Source: Streptomyces chartreusis NRRL 3882
Lineage (GTDB): Bacteria > Actinomycetota > Actinomycetes > Streptomycetales > Streptomycetaceae
DNA: 64,000 nt
Assembly (NCBI RefSeq): GCF_900236475.1
Contig: NZ_LT963352.1
Location: forward strand, 6,328,001-6,392,000
Direction: 5' to 3'
Positions within the stretch are counted from its first letter, which is position 1. The number at the start of each line of letters is the position of its first letter. The notes under the pieces were generated by a model. It saw only the letters and a list, made by a program, of their open reading frames with translations, searched no databases and had not been told where the DNA came from. The translations under genes were made by a program, and so were the position numbers. Positions 1 through 9,302 of the stretch are shown in pieces.

Positions 1-1254
1 GGCCTGAGCGGCCCCCTGGAGGTCGCGCTCTTCCTGACGCTCGGCGCGGCCGTCGCCGTCCTGGCCCTGCGCCGCGCCGTGCGCTGCTTCGACGACGGCC
101 AGCTCCTCCTCGCCGTCGCGATCACCGGCTGCGCCGCGATCGCCGTCTCGCCCACGGCCTGGCAGCACCAGCTGCTGTGGGTGCTGCTCGCGGTCGTCGG
201 CCGGGCCGGCAGACGCGCCTCCGACCGGTACGTCTGGCCGGTCACCGTCGTCCTGGTCATGACCCTGCCGACCAGGATGATGATGCCGGACATGCAGGCG
301 CTGGACCCGCTGCGCACCAACCTCGTCCTGCTCGCCGCCCTCGCCGCCGCCACGGCCGTGCCGTTCCTCTCCCGCGCCTCCCCGCACTACCAGTCGCCGC
401 TGCCGACCGAGTACGCCCCCACCGTCCCGGCCCGCTTCCGGCACGTCCCGCTGGTGCCCTTCCTGCGCCGGGTCCTCACCCGGCCGAACCTCCTCCTGGA
501 GCTCCTCCTCATCCGGGTCACCTATGCCGCCTACGCCCAGGTCCGGCTCGCCGCGACCGGCGGCAGCAACTCGGCCGGCCGGGCCGAGGCCGAGGAACAC
601 GGCCGGCAGATCCTCGGCCTGGAACGCGCCCTGCACCTGGACATCGAGCACTGGGCCAACCACACCGTCGTCACGATCGACTGGCTGCGGGACTTCTTCG
701 ACTTCTACTACACGTCGTTGCACTTCATCGTCCCGCTGACCGTTCTCGCCGTCCTGTACTGGCGCCGCCCCGCCGACTACCGCTGGGCCCGCTCCGCCCT
801 GGGCGTCGCCACCCTGCTCGCCCTGGTCGGCTTCTGGCTCTACCCGCTGGCCCCGCCCCGGCTGATGCCGACGCTCGGCTTCATCGACACCGTCCACGGC
901 GTCCAGGACTTCTCCCAGCCCGACTACGGCACGCTCACGGCCCTGACCAACCAGTACGCGGCGATGCCGTCGCTGCACTTCGGCTGGTCACTGTGGTGCG
1001 GCGTCGTGATCGCGGTCCTGGCGCGCCGCTGGTGGATCAAGGCCCTGGGGATGCTGCACCCGCTGCTCACCGCTTCCTCGATCGTCACGACCGGGAACCA
1101 CTGGGTGCTGGACGCGGTGGGCGGAGCCCTGGTCGTCGGGGCGGGCTTCGGCCTCGTGTACGTACTGACGGGGCCGCGGCCGGCCACCGCCGATCCGCAC
1201 CAGGAGTCCCGGGCGGCTCATGCGAGCTCCGGCCGATCGATGAATTCCGTCTGA
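1..1254 (+). CDS. GT87 / PAP2-like phosphatase fusion, 5'-truncated
   Basis: The frame is open to base 1, so the N-terminus lies outside the window; 417 residues are visible. The first part is hydrophobic with a segment reading SPTAWQHQLLW, like the end of GT87 polyprenyl-phosphate-mannose-dependent glycosyltransferases. The second half is a PAP2 phosphatase domain with the motifs MPSLHFGW (around 963-986) and GNHWVLD (around 1093-1113), which carry the catalytic histidines. Several membrane segments are evident. Streptomyces genomes carry such fusions as integral membrane enzymes; the likely job is lipid-linked sugar transfer coupled to lipid phosphate hydrolysis, but the substrate cannot be read. 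It is followed, after 100 bp, by the convergent caspase gene. Confidence 0.8.
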   Translation, partial: GLSGPLEVALFLTLGAAVAVLALRRAVRCFDDGQLLLAVAITGCAAIAVSPTAWQHQLLWVLLAVVGRAGRRASDRYVWPVTVVLVMTLPTRMMMPDMQALDPLRTNLVLLAALAAATAVPFLSRASPHYQSPLPTEYAPTVPARFRHVPLVPFLRRVLTRPNLLLELLLIRVTYAAYAQVRLAATGGSNSAGRAEAEEHGRQILGLERALHLDIEHWANHTVVTIDWLRDFFDFYYTSLHFIVPLTVLAVLYWRRPADYRWARSALGVATLLALVGFWLYPLAPPRLMPTLGFIDTVHGVQDFSQPDYGTLTALTNQYAAMPSLHFGWSLWCGVVIAVLARRWWIKALGMLHPLLTASSIVTTGNHWVLDAVGGALVVGAGFGLVYVLTGPRPATADPHQESRAAHASSGRSMNSV

Positions 1255-1353
1255 GGTCGGTCGCAACCCGCCGGCGGTCGACCACATCGTCGCCCTCCAG
1301 GATCCGCCCGGGCAGCCGCTCGGCGTCTTTCCCGAGGAGGAGGCCTCGGGGCG

Positions 1354-4300
1354 TCATGCCCTGCTGAAGACGGCCATGTCATCGCCGAAGGCACAGGCCA
1401 GGAAGCTCGTGTCCGGGGAGATCAGTGCCGCGTTGGTGCCGGGCACGTGAAGAACGTCGGCGACGGTGCGGCGCAGGAGGTCCCAGATCCGGATCGTGTT
1501 GTCCAGGGAACTGGTGACGGCGACCGGCCGCCCCTCGAGTACATCGCATCTCACGGACAGGACATAACTGGTGTGCCCCTTCATCGTCTTCTTCAACGGC
1601 TGGCCCGTCGCGAGATCCCACATGCGTAGGTGCCCTTCGCGAGAGCCGATCACAGCGACCTGGCGGCCGTCGAGCACGGTGCACGCCATGGCCGAGGGCG
1701 AGAGGTCGAGCGGGATGCGGCGCACTGGTCTCCCGCCGTCCAGGGTCCAGATCCGCAGGGTCTCGTCCTTCGAGGCGGTGACGACCACCGGCCGATCGTC
1801 CAGGACGGTGCAGACAACCGCCGTCACCGGCTTCCTGTGGCCTGTGAGCGGCGGATACAGGTCGACGCCGGTCGTGATGTCCCACACCTGTACCGAGTCG
1901 CGCGGGGCGCTGGCGGCGCATACGAGCCGCTGGCCCATGACAGCACACGCGATGCTGGGCCTGGCCACCTCGGACCTGCGCAAAGGTGGTCCCATGGGCC
2001 GGCCGGTTCCGAGGTCCCACGACCGCACCGCCCCGCTCCGGGAGACACTGACGGCGATCTGCCGCCCCTCGAACACCACGCACGACATCGCGCGGATGTC
2101 GCCTTCCCCTCGGAGGGGCGTCCCCACAGGCTGAGCCGTGGCCAGTTCCCAGACGCGCACCGTGTTGTCTGCGGCGGCCGTGACGATGGCCGGCTGACGG
2201 TTGATCACGGCGAAGTCCATGTCGGACACCGGCTTTGTGTGGCCGATCAGGGGATCCCCGAAGACCTGGTGGGACGACAGGTCCCAGACACGGACCGTGT
2301 GGTCGAACGAGCCGGAGACGACGATCGTCCGACCGGCCGACGATGTGTACGCCACCGACAGCACACCACTGCTGTGACCGGTGAGGGGCGTCCCCACCAG
2401 CCGACGGTCCCTGAGGTCCCATACCGCCAGTGCCCCGTCGTGGGAGCCGGTGATCGCTACCGGCCGGCCGTCCAGTTCGGTACACACGAGCGAGGGTGTC
2501 CAGTAGTGGCCGTGTCCCTCCCACTCGGCGAGGTGCCGCAACGTGTCCAGGTCCCACAGGTGCAGTCGGCCGCGAGTGCAACTGCCCACGGCGACCGGAC
2601 GGCCGTCCAGCGTCGTGCACGCGACGGCCAGAATCTGGTTCTGCGCCGTTCGCTCCAGCTGTCCCCGCTGTCGCAATGTCGCCAGCTCCCACACCTCCAG
2701 CCCCGAGCGCGCCGCGCTGACTGCGACGGCGTGGTTCCCCACCGTGCCGCACGCGACGGTCGTGACAGCGCCGCCGGCGGTCATCGGGAGGCCGGTCGGC
2801 TGACCGGTGGCCAGGTCCCATACCCGCAGCGTCTTGTCGTTCGACCCAGTGACCGCGACGGGGCGACCGTCCACCTCGGCCCACGCCACGGCGTTCACAG
2901 AGTCGCTGTGACCGGTGAGCGGTGCTCCGACGGGCCGGCCGCCGACGAGATCCCACACCCGGGCGGTGCCGTCGGCCGAACCGCTCACGGCCACCGGGCG
3001 GCCGTCCAGTTCCGCGCACACCACGGACTTCACGGAGCCGGTGTGGCCGGTCAGCGGCTCGCTCCGGTGGCCGGTGGCCAGGTTCCACATCCGTAGCGTC
3101 GCATCTTTCGCGCCGCTGACGGCGATCGCGCGGCCGTCCACCACCGCGCACGCGACTGCTTCCACGTTGCCGGTGTGGCCGGTGAAGGTGTGGCGCAGGT
3201 TGCCCGACACCCGTGAGCCTGAGGCGGCGACCGGCTTCCAGGCCCGTTTGGCAGCCTTGCTGTTGAGTGCCTCCAGAATTTCGGGCACGTTGAAGCGCGC
3301 GGCGTCCAGGGCCAGAACCTGCCGACGGCCGGGCGGGTCGAGCCGGCGGTGTACGTCGATCGAGGTGCGGTAGATCGCGGCATGCAGACGGGCGGTGTCG
3401 TCGCGGCACTGCAAGAGGCGGAGCGTCAACGCGTCGCTCTCCGCGTGCACCAGATACTCGAGGTCTGCCATCAGCACGTCGAGCTCGCCCGCTCGTGTGG
3501 CATGCAGAGCGAGATGCCGCAGGGCGTAGGGATGGGCACGCCCCCAGTCACGCGAGCCGTCCAGGCCGTACGGCACCGTCCGGAGCAGAGTCCGGGTGAA
3601 GGCCTGGTGCACCGCCTCGGCGTCCTGCTCCCTGCGCAGAAACTCCGCCATCGCCTCGTGATAGAGCCGGTACACCGAGCGCCCGTCCTCCACCGCCTCG
3701 ACCACGTAGGCGCCGGCCTCCCGTCGCAGCCGGTGCAGGTCGTGGTTGGTGTACCGACGCCCGGAGATCTCCGACGCCAGCGGAGCCCAGATGTCTTCCC
3801 AGGGCAGGCCCTGGCCCTGCGCGTAGGCCAGCGGCCGCAGGAGGTCGAGGATCCTCTGTGCGTCCGCTCCGAAGCGCTGGTCCAAGTCCCGGTGCATCGC
3901 GTCAGCGGCAGCGCTGGGCAGCGACCGGAGCCAGTCGGCGTCCTGGGGATCGGGCAGCGTGGGCGTGGCCGCAAGCGTGCCGGCGGTGATACGGGCGACC
4001 AGGAACGAGTGTCCGGCGGCCGACGCCACCGCATGTGCGACGCCGAGCCGCACCTCGCTCGGGCAGGCGAGGTACGGGGACTCGGGGTGCGCGTCGAGGA
4101 GATTGCGGACCGTGTACGCCAGCACGGCCTGCGGGTCGGCGTAGCGGGGTGCGTCCAGGTCAATGTGGTCGGAACGGTGCAGGCCGAGCGGCGTGAAGAG
4201 GTGAGGGCGGGTGCCGAGGAGTAACCGAAGGTGCTGCGGAGCCAGCTCGGTCAGGGGCCGCAGGACCTGGCTGCACAGTGTGGTCGGCGTCGCCGCTTCG

Positions 4301-5550
4301 TCCAGACCGTCGATCAGGACGACATGTGGACGACTCGGTGCGGGCCCCTGGTTGAGGTGGTTCAGCAGGTCGGCCACCGACTCCGCGACCGGCAGGCGCA
4401 GAGCCGCGGCCAGTGCACGCACGACTTGTTCATCGGTGAGGCCTTGTGCGTAGATCGAGGCACGGATCGCCCGCTTACGAGGCAGCTGTCGTCCGGAGAG
4501 GCCCAGGCTGCTGAGCGGCACGGTCTGTCGGTACTCCGGATCGCTCACTGCCGCGAGGAGACCGAGGACGGCTGTCTTGCCCGAGCCCGGGGCGCCGGTG
4601 ACCACCAGTGACCTCCGGTCGTCGGGGTGCTCGCCCAGCCAGCAGGTGATGTCCTCGAGCGCTTGATGGCGGCCGGAGAACCACCAACCCACGCGGTCTT
4701 CTTCACGGTGCCCCATGGCCCGGCGCAACAACCGCGTACGGAATTCCACGTCCCGTCGCTGGTCTTGCTGGTCCCACTCGGCGGCCTGTTGCAGCGCCAG
4801 GTCCGTGTGGGACAGCTGCGGGCTGTGCTTGGCGTTGGGCAGGAAGGGCGGCACCTTGCCCGTCAGACCGATGAGTTCCAGGCCGATGTGCTGATGGCCC
4901 GGACGTTTGGGGTTGTTGCGGGTCGCGTTGACGACCGCGTCGAGGGCAAGGTTCTCCGGTGAGTAGCCCGCCGTGGCCAGGCTGGTCACCGCCTCCGAGA
5001 ACAGCTCGGGAAAGGCGCCGGTCTGAGCGAGTTGAAGGGGCTGCGCCGACGTGATCACCGCGAGGCACCCGTTGCCCTCGCGCCACTCGTTCTTCAGCCT
5101 CGCCATCGTGGCGAGGAGTTCGTTGCCGCCCTGCCCCGAGTAACAGGTGTCCAGCATGAGAAGCAGCTTGCGCACCCGGGTCCCGGCGAGGATCTTGCGC
5201 GCCAGCATGCTCGGCTGCAGCGCGTCGTGGAGATCGCCGGGGTCAGTGTCCGAGGTGAGCAGCACGTAGTCGTTGTCGACGACCTCGCCGTGTCCGGCGA
5301 TGTACACGGCGACGATGTCGTCGTGGCGACGGTCCGGCGCCCGGCAGAACTCGCGTAACTCCCAGAGCAGTTGCTGCTGGGTCGGGTTGGCTCCGAGGTC
5401 GGACACGTGTTGGTACCCGAGGTGCCGGGTGAACAACTCCACCACGTTGCGGCGGGCCTCGACGAGTCCGGGGCGGTCCCACTCGGGTGCGTGGGTGTAG
5501 TGGCTGATCGCCGTCGCGATGAGGAAGCGCCGCGGCTCGGTCCCGCTCAT
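1354..5550 (-). CDS. caspase-like peptidase–NTPase–WD40 repeat protein
   Basis: 1398 residues. The ATG at 5550 is chosen because it overlaps the upstream stop as ATGA; the open frame extends to 5838 but lies inside the upstream gene. Residues 1-240 form a caspase/peptidase C14 domain with His87 in IAGHGE and Cys136 in LDTCYSG. An NTPase follows with Walker A GAPGSGKT (319-326) and Walker B HVVLIDGLDE (409-418), STAND-like. From about residue 785 I count 14 WD40 blades, enough for two seven-bladed propellers; most carry near-identical DGRPVAV cores and W-D/E-L ends. By family knowledge this is a signal-sensing ATPase that triggers a protease, as in bacterial conflict or programmed-death systems. 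The trigger and the substrate are unknown. The adjacent alpha/beta hydrolase is probably co-translated. Confidence 0.9.
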   Translation of the reverse strand: MSGTEPRRFLIATAISHYTHAPEWDRPGLVEARRNVVELFTRHLGYQHVSDLGANPTQQQLLWELREFCRAPDRRHDDIVAVYIAGHGEVVDNDYVLLTSDTDPGDLHDALQPSMLARKILAGTRVRKLLLMLDTCYSGQGGNELLATMARLKNEWREGNGCLAVITSAQPLQLAQTGAFPELFSEAVTSLATAGYSPENLALDAVVNATRNNPKRPGHQHIGLELIGLTGKVPPFLPNAKHSPQLSHTDLALQQAAEWDQQDQRRDVEFRTRLLRRAMGHREEDRVGWWFSGRHQALEDITCWLGEHPDDRRSLVVTGAPGSGKTAVLGLLAAVSDPEYRQTVPLSSLGLSGRQLPRKRAIRASIYAQGLTDEQVVRALAAALRLPVAESVADLLNHLNQGPAPSRPHVVLIDGLDEAATPTTLCSQVLRPLTELAPQHLRLLLGTRPHLFTPLGLHRSDHIDLDAPRYADPQAVLAYTVRNLLDAHPESPYLACPSEVRLGVAHAVASAAGHSFLVARITAGTLAATPTLPDPQDADWLRSLPSAAADAMHRDLDQRFGADAQRILDLLRPLAYAQGQGLPWEDIWAPLASEISGRRYTNHDLHRLRREAGAYVVEAVEDGRSVYRLYHEAMAEFLRREQDAEAVHQAFTRTLLRTVPYGLDGSRDWGRAHPYALRHLALHATRAGELDVLMADLEYLVHAESDALTLRLLQCRDDTARLHAAIYRTSIDVHRRLDPPGRRQVLALDAARFNVPEILEALNSKAAKRAWKPVAASGSRVSGNLRHTFTGHTGNVEAVACAVVDGRAIAVSGAKDATLRMWNLATGHRSEPLTGHTGSVKSVVCAELDGRPVAVSGSADGTARVWDLVGGRPVGAPLTGHSDSVNAVAWAEVDGRPVAVTGSNDKTLRVWDLATGQPTGLPMTAGGAVTTVACGTVGNHAVAVSAARSGLEVWELATLRQRGQLERTAQNQILAVACTTLDGRPVAVGSCTRGRLHLWDLDTLRHLAEWEGHGHYWTPSLVCTELDGRPVAITGSHDGALAVWDLRDRRLVGTPLTGHSSGVLSVAYTSSAGRTIVVSGSFDHTVRVWDLSSHQVFGDPLIGHTKPVSDMDFAVINRQPAIVTAAADNTVRVWELATAQPVGTPLRGEGDIRAMSCVVFEGRQIAVSVSRSGAVRSWDLGTGRPMGPPLRRSEVARPSIACAVMGQRLVCAASAPRDSVQVWDITTGVDLYPPLTGHRKPVTAVVCTVLDDRPVVVTASKDETLRIWTLDGGRPVRRIPLDLSPSAMACTVLDGRQVAVIGSREGHLRMWDLATGQPLKKTMKGHTSYVLSVRCDVLEGRPVAVTSSLDNTIRIWDLLRRTVADVLHVPGTNAALISPDTSFLACAFGDDMAVFSRA

Positions 5551-6380
5551 GCCAGGCCCTCCGCCACCGCTTCGCCGGTCTCCTTGGCGGTCAGATAGAG
5601 GGCGGCGTCGTGCGCGTGCGAGCCGTTGTGGACGACCTTGCCGACGAGGTTCGTTCCGAAGAACAGCGACAGGTCCTTCACCGCGGCGACGACATCGCCC
5701 TCGTCGACGACGTTCGTCCACGAAGCGGTCCCCGGCCACACCTCCGGTCCGGGCCGCAACCGGTCCACCACCATCCGCATCCCCAGCGGGGACCCCAGTG
5801 TCACCAGCGCGCGCACCCCGTGCCCGGGGCGGGCGCACAACGCCTCGAACGCGACGACCGAGCCGAGCGAGTGCGCGACCACCACCCGCGTGTCCGGGCC
5901 GATCGCCTCCTCCACCCGGCTCCTGGCCGCCGCCCGCAGCTCACCGTCCGTCAGATAGCGCCGGACCTGCTTCAGGTCGAACACCAGGGCCCGCAGCGAC
6001 ACTTCGGCGAAGAAACGCGAGTGCTGGAGAACCCTCAGTGCCGTCTGCACGGCACGTGGCGAGCGGGCCAGTGTGTCCCCGCCGGGCGGCGGCACGGCCG
6101 GATCGACCCGGGCCGCCGCCGCCCACCACTCCAGCAGCAGCTCCGTCTCGAACCCGTCGTCCACGTCGTCCGCCGTGAACATCGGGTCGCCGACGGCCAG
6201 GGTGTGCCCGGCGGGCCGGAACAGATCCCCGTAGAACGCCATCCGCAGCTCGCCCGGGGCGAGTTCCGGTCCGCCCGCCCGTTCGAGCCCGTCGGCGAGC
6301 GCCGGCTCCCAGTCCGTCAGCAGCGTGTTGCTCCCCAGGCGCTGCTTGCCCACCCCGTGCACACCGACGATCCGCGCCAT
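5547..6380 (-). CDS. alpha/beta-hydrolase fold protein, caspase partner
   Basis: 277 residues from the ATG at 6380; a GTG one codon earlier (6383) is an alternative, but the G-rich ribosome-binding stretch is better spaced for the ATG. It opens with VGVHGVGKQ, typical of lipase/PGAP1-like hydrolases, and has a nucleophile elbow AHSLGS with Ser171. No signal peptide or membrane segment is seen, so it is probably cytosolic. Its stop overlaps the caspase start by four bases, implying translational coupling, and the two are likely one functional unit. In bacterial conflict modules such hydrolases act as effectors or accessory enzymes. The substrate (lipid, peptide or ester) cannot be determined. 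Confidence 0.75.
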   Translation of the reverse strand: MARIVGVHGVGKQRLGSNTLLTDWEPALADGLERAGGPELAPGELRMAFYGDLFRPAGHTLAVGDPMFTADDVDDGFETELLLEWWAAAARVDPAVPPPGGDTLARSPRAVQTALRVLQHSRFFAEVSLRALVFDLKQVRRYLTDGELRAAARSRVEEAIGPDTRVVVAHSLGSVVAFEALCARPGHGVRALVTLGSPLGMRMVVDRLRPGPEVWPGTASWTNVVDEGDVVAAVKDLSLFFGTNLVGKVVHNGSHAHDAALYLTAKETGEAVAEGLA

Positions 6381-6410
6381 CACACCCGTCCCCCGAGCCG
6401 GCAGGACTGT

Positions 6411-6821
6411 TCACTCTAGAGCTAGGGACTCGGCCCCGCATTCGAACCACACCGTCTTCCCGCCCCCGCGCCACGGCGACACGCCCCACTTGTCGGCCAT
6501 CGCGTCGAGCAGGAGCAGTCCCCGGCCGCCCTCGGATTCCAGGTCGAACGAGGTCGGCGAGCAGGGGAGTTGATCGCTGCCGTCCGTCACCTCGACCCGT
6601 ACGCCGGCCGACTGCCGCAGCAACAGCAGCGTGCAGCGGCGGTCCGGGACGTGCTGTACGACGTTCGCTAGCAGCTCGGTCACGCCCAGCTCGACGGCGT
6701 CCGCCAGCTCGGGCATGCGCCACTCTTCGAGGAACGAGCGGACGATGCGGCGGATGTGGCGGGCGGCGTGTTCACCGACGGTGAGGCGCATCGTGTACTG
6801 GGCGGGAATGTATTCGTTCAC
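6411..6821 (-). CDS. RsbW-like ATP-binding protein (anti-sigma kinase family)
   Basis: 136 residues of the HATPase_c_2 type. The N-box is ELLANVVQH and the G-box region is GGRGLLLLDA, with the standard N-terminal stretch of anti-sigma/serine kinase proteins (AARHIRRIVRSFLEEW). Such single-domain proteins are abundant in Streptomyces and usually sit beside HTH/DUF5753 and DUF397 genes, as here (divergent, 94 bp away). The gene ends 30 bp before the hydrolase–caspase pair on the same strand and could be co-transcribed with it. Whether it controls that pair or the divergent regulator is an inference only. Confidence 0.8.
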   Translation of the reverse strand: MNEYIPAQYTMRLTVGEHAARHIRRIVRSFLEEWRMPELADAVELGVTELLANVVQHVPDRRCTLLLLRQSAGVRVEVTDGSDQLPCSPTSFDLESEGGRGLLLLDAMADKWGVSPWRGGGKTVWFECGAESLALE

Positions 6822-6914
6822 GGGACGAGGCTGACGTGCCGTGACTACGCTGGGCTACGGAACGGATACAACCGGTCCCATTGTGGGCCGAGTTGCGTGA
6901 GAGGGGCTTCTGCC

Positions 6915-7763
6915 GTGACCCACATCAACGCCCTTGACCCTGGTGCGTCCCCGCTCGACTACTACGGCTACGAGCTGAGGAGACACCGGGAGGCCGCCGG
7001 GCTGACACAGAAGCAGCTCGGGGAGATCCTCAACTACACGGGCTCGCTCGTCGGCCAGATCGAGACGGCGCGGAAGGTTCCGACGCCGGAGTTCAGTGAG
7101 CGGGTGGACGCGGCGCTGGGCACGGACGGTATGTTCTCCCGGCTGGTCGAACTGGTGCTGCGCAGCCAGCTGCCCGCCTGGTTCAGGCAAGTGGCTGAGC
7201 TGGAGGCCCGAGCAGTCGAGATGTGCACCTTCCACACGCATCTGGTGCATGGCCTCCTTCAGACCAAGGCGTACGCAAGCGCGGTGCTGGGTGCGCTGGA
7301 CAGGACCGACCTCGACGACCGCATCTCCGCTCGGCTGGCACGTCAGCGCATCTTCGAGAAGGGCGAGCCGACCGTCTTCTGGGCAGTCATCAGCGAAGCC
7401 GCGCTGTACCAGGAGATCGGGGGCCGGGAGATCATGCGCGGCCAACTGGCCCGCCTGTTGTCCTTCGAGGGCAACCCCCGGATCAACGTTCAGGTCCTGC
7501 CGTTCTCCTCTGGAGCCCACGCGGGACTCCAAGGCTCATTCGACCTCTTCCGCTTCGATAGCGATCCCGACATCGTCTATACCGAGGGGTACGGCAGCGG
7601 GCATCCGACCGCAAACCCAGACACCGTCAAGGACTGCTCGCTCCGTTACGATCACCTGCAAGCCGCCGCGCTCTCCCTCAGGGAATCGGCGGAGTTGATC
7701 CGGCGTGTGATGGAGGAACGCTATGGCGAGCAGTGTGATCCCGGCAGGGACCCAGTGGCGTAA
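6915..7763 (+). CDS. XRE-type HTH regulator with DUF5753 domain
   Basis: 282 residues from the GTG at 6915, preceded by a GAGAGGGG ribosome-binding stretch; the longer open frame upstream is rejected because it runs back across the divergent ATPase start. An N-terminal helix-turn-helix (YGYELRRHREAAGLTQKQLGEILNY) is followed by the DUF5753 ligand/partner domain beginning near PAWFRQVAELEARA. Such proteins form paired modules with DUF397 proteins and RsbW-like ATPases, and all three occur here. The stop lies inside the following DUF397 gene, so the two are coupled. Confidence 0.88.
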   Translation: MTHINALDPGASPLDYYGYELRRHREAAGLTQKQLGEILNYTGSLVGQIETARKVPTPEFSERVDAALGTDGMFSRLVELVLRSQLPAWFRQVAELEARAVEMCTFHTHLVHGLLQTKAYASAVLGALDRTDLDDRISARLARQRIFEKGEPTVFWAVISEAALYQEIGGREIMRGQLARLLSFEGNPRINVQVLPFSSGAHAGLQGSFDLFRFDSDPDIVYTEGYGSGHPTANPDTVKDCSLRYDHLQAAALSLRESAELIRRVMEERYGEQCDPGRDPVA

Positions 7764-7932
7764 GTCCAGCTACAGCGGCGACCAAGGCGGCAGTTGCGTA
7801 GAGGTCGCCGAAACCCCCCACACCACCATCGCAATACGCGACTCGAAGAACCCGGCGGGACCGATCCTCACCCTCGACCCCGCCACGTTCACCACCTTCA
7901 TCAACTGGACGACGACTACAACCGCTGAATGA
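7723..7932 (+). CDS. DUF397 domain protein
   Basis: 69 residues with the DUF397 signature W-RKSSYSG-G--CVEVA and the later IAIRDSKNPAGPIL. It starts 41 bases before the upstream HTH gene ends, so translation is coupled. DUF397 proteins are small partners of HTH/DUF5753 regulators in Streptomyces, often with development-related roles (WhiJ-type modules). The end overlaps the convergent thiolase stop by 17 bases. Confidence 0.88.
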   Translation: MASSVIPAGTQWRKSSYSGDQGGSCVEVAETPHTTIAIRDSKNPAGPILTLDPATFTTFINWTTTTTAE

Positions 7933-9085
7933 TCGTGCCGGTGGCCAAACCGCCCCCCGCGCACATCGTGATCAGCGCGAACTCCTTGTCCGCGCGTTCC
8001 AGTTCATGAAGCGCCGTCGTGATGAGCCGGGCCCCGGTCGCTCCGACCGGGTGCCCGAGCGCGATCGCGCCGCCGTTGACGTTCACCTTCTTAAGGTCCT
8101 GCTCGAAGACCTGCGCCCAGCTCAGTACGACCGACGCGAACGCCTCGTTGATCTCCACGAGGTCGATGTCCTTGAGGGACATCCCGGCTTTGCCCAGCAC
8201 GGCCTTGGTCGCGTCGATCGGCCCGTCGAGGTGGAAGTGGGGGTCGGCGCCCACCAGGGCCTGGGCCACGATCCGGGCCCGGGGCCTCAGCTTCAGGGCG
8301 CGAGCCATCCGCTTCGACGCCCACATGATCGCCGACGCCCCGTCGGAGATCTGCGACGAGTTGCCGGCCGTGTGGACCGCCGTCGGCATGATCGGCTTCA
8401 GGCCGGCCAGCGCCTCCGCCGTCGTGTCGCGCAGGCCCTCGTCCTTGTCGACCAGGCGCCACATGCCCTGCCCGGCGTGCTGTTCCTCTTCCGTCGTGGG
8501 GACCTGGACCGCGAACGTCTCTCGTTTGAAGCGTTCCTCCGCCCAGGCGTGGGCGGCCCGCTCCTGGGAGGCGAGGCCCAGGGCGTCGACCTTCTCGCGG
8601 GTCAGGCCACGGTGACGGGCGATGCGCTCGGCCGCCTCGAACTGGTTCGGCAGGTCGACGTTCCACTCGTCGGGGAACGGCTTGCCCGGCCCGTGCTTCG
8701 AGCCCGACCCGAGCGGCACCCGGGACATCGACTCCACGCCGCACGAGATGCCGACGTCTATCACGCCCGTGGCGACCATGTTGGCCAGCATGTGGGAGGC
8801 CTGCTGGGAGGACCCGCACTGCGCGTCCACGGTCGTCGCGGCCGTCTCGTAGGGGAGCCCCATCGTGAGCCAGGCCGTGCGCGCGGGGTTCATGGACTGC
8901 TCGCCGGCGTGGGTGACCGTACCGCCGACGATCTGCTCGACGCAGTCGGCGGGGATGCCGGTGCGGCCGAGGAGTTCGCGGTACGTCTCGCCCAGGAGGT
9001 AGGCGGGGTGCAGGTTGGCGAGCGCGCCGCCGCGCTTGCCGATGGGGGTGCGTACGGCTTCGACGATCACGGGTTCGGCAGCCAT
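7916..9085 (-). CDS. fadA5: steroid-type acetyl-CoA acetyltransferase (FadA5-like thiolase)
   Basis: 389 residues, normal thiolase length. The acyl-accepting Cys90 lies in DAQCGSSQQASHM, the catalytic His in GHPVGATGAR, and the second Cys near residue 375 in CAGGGLATG. The segment DLPNQFEAAERIA and overall layout closely resemble Mycobacterium tuberculosis FadA5, which performs thiolysis in cholesterol side-chain beta-oxidation. It is divergent from a CYP125 gene, the arrangement of partner genes also found in the mycobacterial sterol cluster. A KstR-like palindrome sits 31 bp upstream of the start. Substrate assignment rests on family resemblance and context. Confidence 0.85.
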   Translation of the reverse strand: MAAEPVIVEAVRTPIGKRGGALANLHPAYLLGETYRELLGRTGIPADCVEQIVGGTVTHAGEQSMNPARTAWLTMGLPYETAATTVDAQCGSSQQASHMLANMVATGVIDVGISCGVESMSRVPLGSGSKHGPGKPFPDEWNVDLPNQFEAAERIARHRGLTREKVDALGLASQERAAHAWAEERFKRETFAVQVPTTEEEQHAGQGMWRLVDKDEGLRDTTAEALAGLKPIMPTAVHTAGNSSQISDGASAIMWASKRMARALKLRPRARIVAQALVGADPHFHLDGPIDATKAVLGKAGMSLKDIDLVEINEAFASVVLSWAQVFEQDLKKVNVNGGAIALGHPVGATGARLITTALHELERADKEFALITMCAGGGLATGTIIQRL

Positions 9086-9115
9086 GGGTGCGGGTCCTCT
9101 CCGGGAGGCTACGCG

Positions 9116-9137
9116 GAACTAGTACGCGTTCTAGTTC
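9116..9137. promoter_or_regulatory. KstR-like operator 1 (thiolase side)
   Basis: A 22-bp near-perfect palindrome: left arm GAACTAGTACG, right arm CGTTCTAGTTC, one mismatch between the arms. Its core TAGTACGCGTTCTA (9120-9133) fits the KstR consensus TnnAACnnGTTnnA with one deviation. It lies 31 bp upstream of the thiolase start, where a repressor would block transcription. Confidence 0.75.
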
Positions 9138-9217
9138 TGTCAGCAGTGTGCTGAGGGCCGCTTGCCGACCGCAAGGGTCGTGCGGGCAATTGGGATGTCC
9201 GTGCCTCTTGCCTCTTG

Positions 9218-9231
9218 TAGAACCCGTTACT
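9218..9231. promoter_or_regulatory. KstR-like operator 2 (CYP125 side)
   Basis: TAGAACCCGTTACT matches TnnAACnnGTTnnA at every fixed position but the last. It lies about 70 bp upstream of the CYP125 start, so the divergent promoter region has one candidate site per gene. Confidence 0.6.
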
Positions 9232-9302
9232 ACCGTCACCGCAACTCCGCACAGCTGATGGGCCGTCAGACTCAGAGTCGGTACGAGTGGTGGGAGCCGC
9301 CC

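Noticed and set aside
1259..1450. Protein-like reading PAVDHIVALQDPPGQPLGVF and onward after the GT87/PAP2 gene, a possible gene remnant
   Set aside because: Too short, no start codon with a ribosome-binding site, and it runs into the caspase gene end; cannot be told from chance.
1630..3096. 488-residue plus-strand open frame opposite the WD40 region
   Set aside because: Shadow of the minus-strand repeats; His/Arg/Gly-rich translation without family features.
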